64,000 nt of DNA from Simmondsia chinensis (Eukaryota > Streptophyta > Magnoliopsida > Caryophyllales > Simmondsiaceae), in assembly GCA_018398585.1 (NCBI GenBank), contig JAGTTD010000005.1, positions 37,822,750-37,886,749 of the forward strand. Direction: 5' to 3'. Positions 9,176 through 20,205 of the stretch are shown here, one piece after another. A program made the translations under genes and the position numbers. Below the pieces are notes generated by a model. That model worked only from the letters and a program-made list of their open reading frames with translations. It did no database searches and was not told the DNA's origin. Position 1 is the stretch's first letter. Every line of letters begins with the position of its first letter.

Positions 9176-11371
9176 ATGGATTTCATGAAGGTTTTCGATC
9201 AAACTGTCCGCGAAATGTGAGTGTAATCTCTCTCTGTCAATAAATTTGTATCTTGATTGCTTGATTTGATTTCGCTTGATGTTTGTGTGTTAATTTTTGT
9301 TCGATGTTAGAAAGCGAGAGGTGAATCTGAAGGTTTTGAAGGTCCCTGAGATCGAACAGAAGGTGCGAAACTTTATTTTCTATTTGATTTAACATATGCT
9401 TTTACTTTCTAGAGTTATTTACATCAAACCTTTGTATACTTTGTCCATTGTATCAATTTGGTCATTGAATAATTACATTTTGGTAATTTAGTCCTACGGT
9501 TAAATGAAAGCACAAATCTGCCAGTTAACCCAATTTAAATCAGATTGTGGCTGGATCATTGAAAATTCAATCACCAACTTAACTTAATTTTATTCGATGA
9601 CGATCAAATTGACACAATGCAACTCAGAGGGACTAAATTCACAAAATGAAAAGTACAAGGACTAAAATAATATAATGGGCAAAGTACAAGGAGCTTTGGT
9701 GTAATTAACCCTACTTTTTATTATGATTGGCATAGATGCGGTTTTTCTATGATTTCTGTAATGAGAGAGAAGCACAGCGATGCTAATTCACTGTGCCCGT
9801 AGGCTTGCATATCTGTTATTGTTGTTGCTTCATTTGACTTGAGTAGTTCATATTTGCATTAGACATGCCTGTTTTCATTTGACTTAAGTGGGGTTGTTTT
9901 CAGGGTTGGGGGTTCTTCCATAACAGTCTCTTTACAGGGTAGCACCCTATAAGGGTAAGGCTGTGCGTCTTACCTTCCCCAAACCTTGGCTAGGCGGGAG
10001 CCTTTTTGAGGCACTAGGCTCTTCTTCTTCACTGTCGCTGTAAATTTGGGTATGGCCTTGTCATTTGACTACTTTGTTTCATTATAGGTATTGGATGCAA
10101 CAGATAATGAACCTTGGGGTCCTCATGGAACTGCTCTGGCTGAGATTGCGCAAGCCACCAAAAAATTGTAATATCATCAATCTAACACTAGTTACTGCTT
10201 AGATATTTGAAACTCAAATGGGTTTTGAACCCCTTGATGTAATTTATTTCTTGTCTCCTCCAGTACCGAATGCCAGATGGTTATGAATGTTCTCTGGATG
10301 AGATTGGCTGAAACAGGGAAGGATTGGCGTTACGTGTATAAGGTAGAGTTCTGAAATTATTTCCTCATCTTTTGTATTTGAGTTTTGAGCATTGGTCAAA
10401 ACCGTTAAAGTTTCCTATGTGCCACAGTTTTCTTATTCTGGTAATTTCTGCGCATCTTGTATTGGCCAGGCGTTGACTGTTATAGAGTATCTGGTGGCTA
10501 ATGGATCTGAACGAGCAGTAGATGATATTATAGAGCATACTTTCCAGATCTCAGTATGCATTCATCCGTTACATTTTTCTCCAGCAGTTTGCTGCGTGAT
10601 TCTTATTTATGATTTATACGTCTTTGAGTTATTTTCATATTTTTGAGTTTTTTTTATTTTTTTGTGTGGTGGTATAGTCACTTACAGGTTTTGAATATGT
10701 TGAACCAAACGGGAAGGATATGGGAATCAATGTGAGGAAGAAAGCAGAAAATATTGTGACCCTGTTAAATAATAAGGATAAAATACAGGAAGTTAGAAAC
10801 AAAGCTGCCGCAAACCGTGATAAGTGAGTCTAGTTGAATCAATGCAACCAGACGTTTCAATACATGTTATACTTATGCGATTGCTGGTTGCCACTCTTAC
10901 TAGGTACGTTGGGCTTTCATCAACTGGGATATCTCGCAAGTTTGGTTCAGCTTCATACTTTCAGAGTAGTAGCAAGTATGGAGGCTTCAGCGGCTCTTAT
11001 GATAGTGACAACTACAGGGCCAAAGATGAAGATTCATTTGGAGATGAGAAGTTTGAGAAATATGTTCCTAAGTCGCATTCTGTAGAAAGGAAGACAGAAT
11101 ATGGCAGGTGCTGCTTTTATTGCCGCTTCATTTCTTTACTGGCTTTCTATATTCACTTATTCACTCGTATTTATACCATATTTTTCAATTGACAAAGGTG
11201 TCACTTATTTCAGTCAGTCCAATGTGGCAAACGGTCATTTACCTTATAAAGTACTTGATTGATGCTGAATTAAGGTGTATATATACACTAATTCAATGAA
11301 CTTTATAAACTAAGTGTTTGACCATCACCTGTGGAAGGAGAAAGAGGGGATGAGAAGAACTTTATTGTTCT

Positions 11372-11404
<33 letters not shown>

Positions 11405-14400
11405 TTCTCCCAAAAAAAAAAGTAAATGGACACTGTACTTAATCGATACTCTGATTTTGTATTGGCATCTTGCAGCAAGGACGAGGATCATCCATCACAT
11501 GATGCAGCAAAGATGAGCTCCGACCAGTACAATGCTGTCTCCCAAAAGGTTTCAAGTGCACCAATAAATAATCACGTAGGCCAAGACGATGATGATTTCG
11601 ACCCTCGGGGAACATCTGCAAGTAAGTAATTCTTCTCGGATATTTGTCTGAAGTTGCAACCATCATCCCTTCAAAAAATTCTCCCCCAGAGTTGGGTCTA
11701 GTTATGGTTCTATAATTTCAAATCTGATCTTTTACAAGTTTGATGAATATAAGATACATAGATGTCATAGTAAATTATTGATCACGTGTATATGTACTTA
11801 ATTACCTCTTATTGTATGTGCATAAAGTATTTTCTAATTTTGCTAGGTCCTATTTGGGGTATGAAACTGACCTTGGAATTGAGGCTAAAGTTGGAATGAG
11901 ATCTAGAATTCCAATTGTGTTGTTTGATTCACTTGTTGGAATTCAAACTACAATCGACTGCCTAATTTCATATATTAGCTTTTAACTGAAAACTATACAT
12001 TCTAATTATTTGGGGTAAAGAGTACCATGTTAACTCCACTATCCCAACACCCAAAAAGGCCCAAGTCGATTGACCTAGAAATCCAGATGACTTGAAATTG
12101 AAAAACTTGTGATAACTCAAAATGGCCCAATTTGAATAACTCGAATCCAAAATGAGTAGACCTCACTTGAACCTGATCCAACCTAACTCTAGGTCTGAGA
12201 TGATCCAATTGACCCCAACCCGAGCCCAAAATGGCTCTCTCTAACTTGGATCGGACTTGAATTTGACCCAATTGAGTTGACTTGAATCCTAAAATGTAGT
12301 ATTTATTTAGTTAAGCATGTAAATTTTTATGAGAGGAATTAGTAAAGAGATGCTCATATTTAGTTGTTTAAGCATAAAAATTTGTATTTCTATCCTAAAG
12401 GCGATCTACGGGAACAAGCCATCTAATAGGAAATTTTATAAGAATATTTTGATAAATGTTTAGAATCTCATCTTTACCATAAATTAAATTTGAGAAATTT
12501 CAAGTTTTCCAAAATTATGTACTTTTTGTTATACATTTCAAAATAAATCATCAAAGGGATCAAGAGTCAAAATTTGAACGACAATGGTCTGTAACTCGTG
12601 ATCCAAGCTCACCCTTGATTAAAATCCTGAATCCGTCATAGGCACCAGCAAGATGCTAAAGTTGCGTGATGATGGAAACTAGGCAATTGAGAAGCCGTCT
12701 GATGATGGATGGTGGCTGTAGTGCAAAGGGATGTAAATCAGAAATCAGAATAGGAGTCGTAGCAACTACAACTTGTATAGTATTTTGGTTTGTGATGAAG
12801 GTGTAGTATACAATGATTTATGTCTTGAGTATATGAGAAATGCTACAAGAGAACAAAGTCCTCTTGTCTTGTAGATGTGATAGTTTGGGTTGAGTTTGTA
12901 TGTTTGATTGTGAAAGCTATCTTGCGAGGGTCATGCGGATGAGTTTACTTTTTTTAAGGTACAAGGTTGGGTCCTCTTGTCTATTAGACCAGCCATCATT
13001 GGGTTTTGAATATTTTGTGAAAGTCTAACCCCCTTTCCACTCCAAGGGGGCTTTCTTTGCTTGGAAGTCTCTCTGGAATGCATTCTAACTAGGAATAATT
13101 TATAGAGATAGATGAATTGCCAACGAACCATTGGTTTTGTGTGCAAAAACAAGGCGGAGACTGTCAATAATCTCTTGCTTTTAGGATTAGGAGGAGCTTC
13201 TAGCCGGAATGCATCTGACATCTTTTGTGACATTAACCGCCAGAAGTTTTCCAAGTTGTATGGCTGTCTTGATATACTAAGGTGATTGAAGGTGCTAGCT
13301 AGTTTAATTGGTAAAGTCTTGGGAGGGTGTGGTCGAGACTTGGGATTGAATCCTACCTTCATTCGGGGAGAGGGGTTAAGAAGATCTGAGGAGAGCTTCC
13401 CCCTTGTGCAGCCTATGTATTTCCTTACCCTATGTAGTATATTTAGACACACATGCACATAAGGTGATTAGTTAGTGAAGTGATATTATCACTTTCTACT
13501 CGTGTTTCACCCAAAAAATTCAAGTACTCTAGAACACTGTCAACCGCAATAGCTCCTTGTGCTCTGTGCTTCTGAAATTCTGACATTAAGATAGCATTGC
13601 CTCCAGATCGTCAATATTATACAGGCTATGATGAATTTGAGATTGAACTCTTGGGGGTTGGTAAGTGGTTGTTCACTTGTGTACTCGCGGGCCTGCAGTG
13701 ATCTTCCTTGAGTTTCTGCTTGGTATCACTTGGTTTGTTTTTCGTTTGTTTCTATTTTATGGTGCTCTCATATTCCCATAGTTTCAGGTTAAACGCATCC
13801 ATGATGACACGTTCTTCAGGTTGGGGCCCTCGGAAACAGCCTCTCTTTAGGGTAACACCCTAAAGGGGGAAGGCTGCGTACATCCACCCCCAGACCCGCT
13901 TTGGTGGGAGCCTTCGTGACACTGGAGACTGTTGTTGTTGTTGTTGTTGGGGTTGGTAAGCGGTAACTATCCAACCCCAGCTTGGTCATGACCTTAGTTT
14001 GGAGCTCCCTCCTTCCCCAGTAGTCCTTACCTTCAAATGATGAATGTGAGATCTGGAAAGGAACTCATAGTTGGTGAAACCACTAGGATTTCCCTGTACG
14101 ATGCATATTGTGTGATTAAATTTTAAATAATTATATTTAATAGTTATAATTGATAAATTTATATTATTAACAGAATAAAAAATAGAGTTTGCCTATGTAA
14201 TGACATATATACATTTAAATTAAGAAAAGAGAGTTATCTTATTATAAATTAAACATCTTATATAGATATAGATATATAAAGAGATATAACTGGGTTAGTA
14301 GAGATTTAAGGGCGGAGAGGTGAAATAATAATCTACAAATTTAAGGATGGTGGAGTGGAAACTTTTGAGAGAGGGAACTCTAATTAATATGTAAATATAG

Positions 14401-17400
14401 ATGTGGAATGAGGAATCCAACAAAAGGAATGTGTTGATTGTTAGAGAATGTTAGGTTCAAATATTATGATCTCAGAGAGTAACGGTTGGAATTTTAAAAA
14501 TGAGTCATTAGCTTTCCTGTGAATAAATTGAGCCTTTAAAGAGGAATATGAGGAAGAAAGCAGGGAGAATCTAGACACTACTAGTCCATATCACACGTAC
14601 CCCTTGTCTCCCTTTCTTTCCATTTCCAGACGAAATTATGCCATATGATAATTTATCATGTCAATGTTCTGACTGTTGTAGTAGCACAATGTTGTTATTT
14701 TCAGTATGTAGCTGGTTTTTCCTAACTCATCATGTGGATGCTGTAGCAAGTGTCCTAGCAGCACGCTGACGTGCTGTGCCGTACCCAGGGGCCTCCCCCT
14801 TTTGTTAATTAAATTTCCCTGATGTCTTTCTTCTTCCACTTCATTCTATATGCAATTATACGCTCTCATTTGCGAGTTATAACTCACTCTTGCCCATTGT
14901 TAGTAAATATGCTTATAATTGACATATTAAACACATCCATATTTTTCTGTTTAAAAAGTGCATTTACTGATGATTTGTATCTTAATTCTTTTTACCATGC
15001 ATTATGCTTTTTGCAATCGCTATTATGAGTAACACCATGATACAAAAGTCAAATTTGTTGATTATATCCCTATTCACTTCGATTGTTTTAGAAATGGTTG
15101 TTATAGCATGAATGTAACCACATATAATTTTTTTTTTTATAAATCAACAAACTTTTGACTTAGTTTTTATGTATAGAGCCCAATATACACCAACATATTA
15201 AATTCCATTTAATCCCATAGCGTATTTTACTAACGCTCTTTCCGTTACTGCTGCTTTGTGATAGAGCCAGCTGCTGGAACTTCTCAACAAGTTGATCTCC
15301 TTGGTGACCTTCTGGATGCACCGACTCTTGTTCCCTCAGACACCACCAATAACAAGTCTGTGGATGTCGATTTGTTTGTGGATGCGGCTCCATCTCTTGC
15401 ATCAGAAGCCGCTGTTGCTGATAACAAGTTGGCAGATGTTGATCTGTTTGCTGAAGCAGATTTTGTATCAGCTGCCCCTCAAGCAGAAGCAGGACAGAGT
15501 TCTCAGAATCAGGTCGCCGTCACACTCAAAATCAAACACTTTAGTTCGTAGTTACTTTAACTCTCCACTCCGTTCTGAATTACTTGTGTCCGATAAGGGT
15601 ACTTAGATGTTGATATAATTACATGTTGACACTTATGTTAGACCACACACCTGAAAAATCTTAGAAAATAGCAAAGTCTTGACTTCTAGGCACATACTTG
15701 CCTTCAACTTTCATAATGATAAAATAGCTCTAAGCCCAATCATCTGCAACAACAATGCAACAGACAGTACAAAGTTATTTTCTTCTTGGGAGACAACCCC
15801 TACTTGCTTTGATTCTCTCTTCTCTGTTGGATGCGGAGGAGGGGTGGCAAATCTGAGAATTAAGTTTGTTTCTTACTCGAGAACATAAGACAGAAACTGA
15901 GACTTTGAAAAAAAAATAACAAAAGAGATACAGAGTAGGATTGCGATTAAGAAAAAAGACCGAGACTTCCTTCGCGCTTCTGTTGGATACCGCCCCCCTG
16001 AAATACTTGCGTCTATGGTGAGGAATTTTGTAATGTTTCTTTTACTTCTATTCTTTTATAAATCTAGACCAAACGATGTTGTCAATCAATGAATGCTACT
16101 TACCTCATCCGCAGAAATGATGAAGTATTCAACACCGTACACTGCATATGCCGTTTTCTGACTATTTCTATATACCGTATATGCTGTTTTCTGACTTTTA
16201 TGTCTGCTTTCTGTATGCCTCATATCTTATTTGGCACACAGAGTCCTCTATTAATGTCTCATAGAAGCTCAAAATAGCTAAGCTAATTGACAATGTTGAA
16301 CAAAATCTTGTTCTTTGAAGATGGCATAAAAGAAAATAAAGTTTCCTTGGCATCCTGCAAATTCATAATTCTATTGGACCAAGTTCTTTCGGTTATTTGA
16401 GGGATTACTCCCTTTATTTATGTCCCTGAATTTTTAGTTGGGTCAATTTTGTCCTTATATAATTGAAATTGTTCCAGTCAAGTCTATCATTGAAATTAAC
16501 AATAATTTTTTGTTGAAATCACAAAGACAATTAATTGAACTCTATAGTTTAAGCTTTTGGGTAATTGGTTCCAACTGCTATATAACTTTACAGTTTCAGC
16601 TATAAATTAATGTTCATTATAGTTTTGAACTTAATTGAGACAATTGCAATTATAGAGAGACTAAACCGACACAATTAAAAATTCAAAAACAAAACATGCA
16701 AAGTAATATTTCTTTTTTCAATTATTACCTAGTTGCATATTTCCTGTACATAGCTGACGATTTTAATAACTTTTTGTAACAATTTCATGCAGCCGAGCAT
16801 CGATCTATTTGCTTCCCAAGATGCACCAGCTCCTGCAGTTTCTTCAACAATTGACTTTTTTGCAGCTCCTGATCCTGTTACACAGCCAGAAACAAAGTCT
16901 TCAAGCACACAAACATCAAGTGTGAACTCGGCTGATCCATTTGCTGCAGTTCCACTGAACACATTTGATGGTTCTGATCTGTTCGGGGCATTCAGTTCCA
17001 ACACCGATTCATCTTCAGACCCCACTGGGAATCCCATTAGTAGTGGCAGCACAAACGAATCAAATAGCAAATCATCATCAGAATCCAAGGCGCCTCCTAA
17101 GAAAGATTCTTTCCAAGTGAAGTCTGGAATCTGGGCAGATTCTCTAAGCCGGGGTCTGATTGATCTTAATATATCTGCACGTAAGTTGATACTATCCCTC
17201 AACTGTTCTTTACGTTGCGATCTCTTTTGATTAAGCTGGAGATGTTGCATACTCGGTATCTAAAACTCTATTGGCATCTTGGGTTGACTTCACTTTCATG
17301 ATTCAGAAAATGGGTATAATAGTGTTTCATCAGCTTAATTTGTCGGTTTCCATGTTACCTAGACTCTTCATTCTGCCTTAAAGTAACATGTATCTGATAA

Positions 17401-19149
17401 TAGTGCTTTTGACATTGGTATGATAGCCAAGTCCTTGAAAGCAGACCGAAAACATAGAAAAAATTTTAGGAACAAGTCAAGTTTAACCTCGGCTAATTGT
17501 GTTAGTAGAATAAAATTGCTAGATAGCTATGGACAATTTACATGAATAAATTTGGAATTTTCATGTATATACTTCCCATTTCCAACAATAAAACCCGGGT
17601 CTGAGTAACATAGCGCTCTCTCTCTCTCTCTCTCTTGTTATGGTTTTCCATCAACACACCCCTTCCTTTTTCTTAGCTTATCAGTATAATTTCCTCTTGA
17701 GGTCTGAACTGGTGCGTACATGCTTCTCTTTCCTTGATTGACATACTATGGCTGCATTCAGTATGTGGAAATCTCTTAAATTCCTCTCATTTCTTCAAGT
17801 ATTTTATACGTAAAAATCAGAAATTCAGTATACTTGGAAAATTTATATAATGCAGATAAAACTATCTTTTTGTTACAAATAAAAACTTCAAAGACAAGGG
17901 AGAAGTATCGTTCTAAGGGGGAAGACCTAGATTGTTATGTTGTCTTGGAAAATTTGGAGTGGCAGGTTTTTTGTACATGTTGTATATTCTTCAAAAAATG
18001 GCTCTTTTTAGATACTTACGAGAAAATTTTCTTCAAACAAACACATCCTAAATGTATGTTTGGCACCTTGAATTGGAGTGGATTGTGAATTGTAATTCTT
18101 ATACCATTTTGATAGAATTGCAATTAGTATAGAATTGGATTTTCATCCTTTGAATAATCAAAGGAATCATATTTTGGGGTTGTAATGCCAATAAAAATTC
18201 TAGTGATCTTAGGTTTTCTTATCATATTGGCTAGGGTTAAATTCAATGAAGGTTGAGTCAAGTCGGTTATTTTAGGATTAAGTCATCTTGGATTGTGGTT
18301 CAATTGATTTAGGTCATTTCAGGTTCTGGGCTGTCCCCGGTTGAACAAATTCAAGTCATGTTTAAGTTGGTTGGATTCATTTTGGGTTTGGGTTATTTGA
18401 GGTTTTAGGTCAATTAAGTTGGATCATTTCTAGCTTCAAGTTATAATGGATCATGTCTAAGTGGGGTCATGTCATCTTGAGTTTTACATCAATGGGTCAT
18501 CTTGGATTTTTGGTCAAATTTAGGTGGGGTTAAGTCATTATGGTTTCGAGTTATCTCGAGTCTCATGCCATTGAGGGTCCTGAGTCAATGGAATGAGCAT
18601 AGAATTACACTTTTTTCCCATGTCAGATTTGAAATGTATTATTTGGAATTATAGCTCAATCCCATTGTAATTCCAACTCCAACGGATCAACCAAACAACG
18701 TGATCAAAATCATGAACTCCAATTGCATTTCTAGGCTCGAATTCGAGCTGTCTTTTGTCCCCATTTGTACTTGATGTATATATTGATATATACATGCAAT
18801 TGACAAAGGTTAGCGCGGTAATCAATTGATCATAACCATGGTTACACCATAATGAGTTTTGAGTGTGAGACTAACATTTGCACAATGCAATTATATCGCA
18901 TGATATGAACGCTACTTTGCAGCCAAGAAGGTGAATCTAGCCGACGTCGGGATAGTGGGCGGATTAACCGACATGTCTGAAGAAAAGCCGAAGGGACCTA
19001 CAACATCTTACTACATGGGTAGAGCCATGGGATCAGGTTCCAGCCTTGGAAGAACTTCTAGCTTTTCTCCTTCGACAGGAGCCAGTGACAACGACGACTT
19101 CTCAAGTTTCAGTAACCAACCGTATCAGTTCGGTGCGTTCCAAAAGTAA
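9176..19149 (+). CDS. EPSIN1: Clathrin interactor EPSIN1-like (ENTH domain), 564 aa
   Basis: Eleven coding exons: 9176-9216, 9311-9362, 10088-10167, 10264-10342, 10470-10553, 10678-10823, 10904-11107, 11476-11621, 15265-15512, 16793-17180, 18923-19149. All introns are GT-AG and phases close, giving 1695 nt with TAA at 19147-19149. The N-terminus ([20 protein letters not shown]) and the ENTH domain (about residues 18-150, with [15 protein letters not shown] and [17 protein letters not shown]) are nearly identical to Arabidopsis EPSIN1 as remembered (about 560 aa). The rest is a disordered Ser/Asp/Ala-rich tail with adaptor motifs: DPF (408-410) and the clathrin-box-like LIDLN (482-486). Known role of the family: binds phosphoinositides, clathrin and adaptor or SNARE partners at the trans-Golgi, aiding vacuolar cargo transport. 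Introns are swollen by repeats; intron 8 (11622-15264) is the largest. The start is fixed by family conservation. Confidence 0.96.
9412..9713. mobile_element. Fold-back MITE in EPSIN1 intron 2 (TTTGTCCATTGTATCAATTT family)
   Basis: Left end AGTTATTTACATCAAACCTT, then ACTTTGTCCATTGTATCAAT. Right end (read in reverse complement) gives AGGGTTAATTACACCAAAGC, then TCCTTGTACTTTGCCCATTA. The whole element is a long imperfect inverted repeat. A related, better preserved copy lies at 60762-61151. Confidence 0.7.
9902..10030 (+). repeat. LINE/SINE shared 3'-tail copy in EPSIN1 intron 2
   Basis: GGGTTGGGGGTTCTTCC, CAGGGTAGCACCCTATAAGG, TAGGCGGGAGCC and GAGGCACTAGG in the forward order of the tail. No 5S head, and CTTCTTCTTC replaces TTG repeats at the end. 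Confidence 0.7.
11373..11402. repeat. Poly(C) run of 30 in EPSIN1 intron 7
   Basis: Thirty consecutive C, then CTTCTCCCA10. It lies 73 bp upstream of the exon 8 acceptor. It may be real or an assembly artefact (see findings). Confidence 0.8.
11845..12330. repeat. Composite repeat in EPSIN1 intron 8 with GGCCCAAxTxGA periodic core
   Basis: Left part resembles a MITE end (GGTCCTATTTGGGGTATGAA, TTGGAATTGAGGCT). The core (12040-12290) is the degenerate 20-bp periodic sequence also seen at 6560-6850 and 18240-18600. No coding content. Confidence 0.45.
13025..13195 (+). pseudogene. L1-type LINE ORF2 remnant (zf-RVT domain)
   Basis: In broken frames the plus strand reads [14 protein letters not shown], then after stops and a frameshift [13 protein letters not shown]. 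This matches the pattern FFAWEAxWNxILT...NRCxLCxxxEETVNHLLL of the zf-RVT segment at the C-terminal end of plant L1 ORF2 proteins. Stops interrupt every frame, so it is an old fragment lying in EPSIN1 intron 8. Confidence 0.65.
13290..13450 (+). mobile_element. tRNA-derived SINE in EPSIN1 intron 8
   Basis: A-box-like TAGCTAGTTTAATTGG at about 13297 and B-box-like GGGATTGAATCC about 35 nt later, followed by ACCTTCATTCGGGGAGAGGG, GTTAAGAAGATCTGAGGA and GTGCAGCCTATGTATTTCC. Diverged copies lie at 33540-33720, 35370-35600 and 37855-38060 inside the segmental repeats. Confidence 0.65.
13812..13950 (+). repeat. LINE/SINE shared 3' tail with (TTG)6 in EPSIN1 intron 8
   Basis: Well preserved tail: GGTTGGGGCCCTCGGAAACA, TAACACCCTAAAGGGGGAAG, GGCTGCGTACATCCACCCCC, then GTTGTTGTTGTTGTTGTTGG. 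The 5S head is absent. Confidence 0.8.
16385..16690. mobile_element. Degenerate fold-back MITE in EPSIN1 intron 9
   Basis: The left part (GAATTTTTAGTTGGGTCAAT, TATATAATTGAAATTGTTCC) pairs with the reverse complement of the right part (GAATTTTTAATTGTGTCGGT, TATAATTGCAATTGTCTC). Same style as the elements at 9412 and 60762. Confidence 0.5.
17613..17634. repeat. (CT)n microsatellite in EPSIN1 intron 10
   Basis: Eleven CT units. Confidence 0.85.
18050..18710. mobile_element. TIR element carrying a periodic core, EPSIN1 intron 10
   Basis: Left end TGTTTGGCACCTTGAATTGG, then TTGTAATTC. The right end in reverse complement reads TTGTTTGGTTGATCCGTTGG, then AGTTGGAATTACAAT, so the ends are imperfect inverted repeats. 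Between them, 18240-18600 is a degenerate about 20-bp repeat built on GGTCAATTxAGxTxGGxTCA. Boundaries are approximate. Confidence 0.5.
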
Positions 19150-20149
19150 CTCCCATTCTTTCACATGATTACTTGCTCGTCAGATTATCTTTTGTATTCA
19201 TCCGTGATCTTTTCGGGCAAAAACGATGCTATTGTGGCCATTTGGATTAGGATGATGGCTTTATGTGGTTTGATTTTGAGGTTCGAGTCGACGTGGCTTC
19301 AGAGATTTTTTGTTCACCCGGATGAATTTGGAGATTTCGTTGTAGCCTTATTGAAGAAGTTTGTATGTAATGCCGTGTGTGAAACTGAAGAGTCAAATTG
19401 ATGCGCACTTTATTGTTTTGCCTAATGGGAGGTGCCTACGTAAAGATTCATGTTGGCTCGTGAGATGGCTCGTTATTTTAGATCATCAAAGGTCGAGTTT
19501 GACTCAAACTCGAGACAAGTCTAGATGGCTTATTTAATGATTGTTTATGTTCAAGCTCCAGGTTTGATGATCCAAGCTTATGCCTAAATTAGAGTTGGGA
19601 GCTTTTTGAAAACAACCTCTACAAGATGACACTCAGTAGAAGCAACACTACGTACATGTTGCCCTACTCAGATTTTACTTTGGCGGACACTGGGTGATTA
19701 TTGTTAGTCGGGTCAAAAATCTCACCCCAAATTGTCATACGAGTAATATAACAAGAACTACTAAGATAAGCTCACAATTCAATTTGATTTCAACTTCAAT
19801 CTAATATACTCATCAATGTTTGGTGTGTTTCTTTTATGTTTCTAGGGTAAATATAAAACCTTCGTTAAATTAAATTATTGATATAATATGATATATCTTG
19901 AATCAAATTGTAGTATGTCAAAGCAGGTTGTCATGGGCATTACATTAGGCGTCGCCTTAGTTTCTTAACCAAAACAAATTGCTAGTAATCCATTAAGTTA
20001 CCATTGAACTTCTAACATATCGTTTCTTTAGTAGGAAATCTACGCGTTCAATGATTAGTTGTTTATGTAACGACCTGTATCTGATTCTATTGCAACTACA
20101 GAGAATTCAAATTTGCACCGGACAAAACGAATGTTTAGAAAAGGATTCA
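19150..20149. other. EPSIN1 3' region and convergent intergenic space
   Basis: Holds the EPSIN1 3' UTR (extent unknown, no canonical AATAAA seen nearby) and then about 700 bp without recognisable genes before the 3' end of the oppositely oriented exonuclease-KH gene. The two genes are convergent (tail to tail). Confidence 0.5.
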
Positions 20150-20155
20150 TTTATT
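20150..20155 (-). promoter_or_regulatory. Candidate poly(A) signal AATAAA of the exonuclease-KH gene
   Basis: AATAAA on the minus strand, 51 nt beyond the TAA stop at 20206-20208. Position and sequence fit a plant near-upstream element. Confidence 0.5.
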
Positions 20156-20205
20156 AATGATGAGAAAGGAGCACACAAGGAAGCATGTCACAAGTATCGA
20201 TCATG

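Noticed and set aside
12931..13458. 175-codon minus-strand open frame in EPSIN1 intron 8
   Set aside because: It is antisense to an L1 zf-RVT relic and a tRNA-derived SINE, which explain the sequence.
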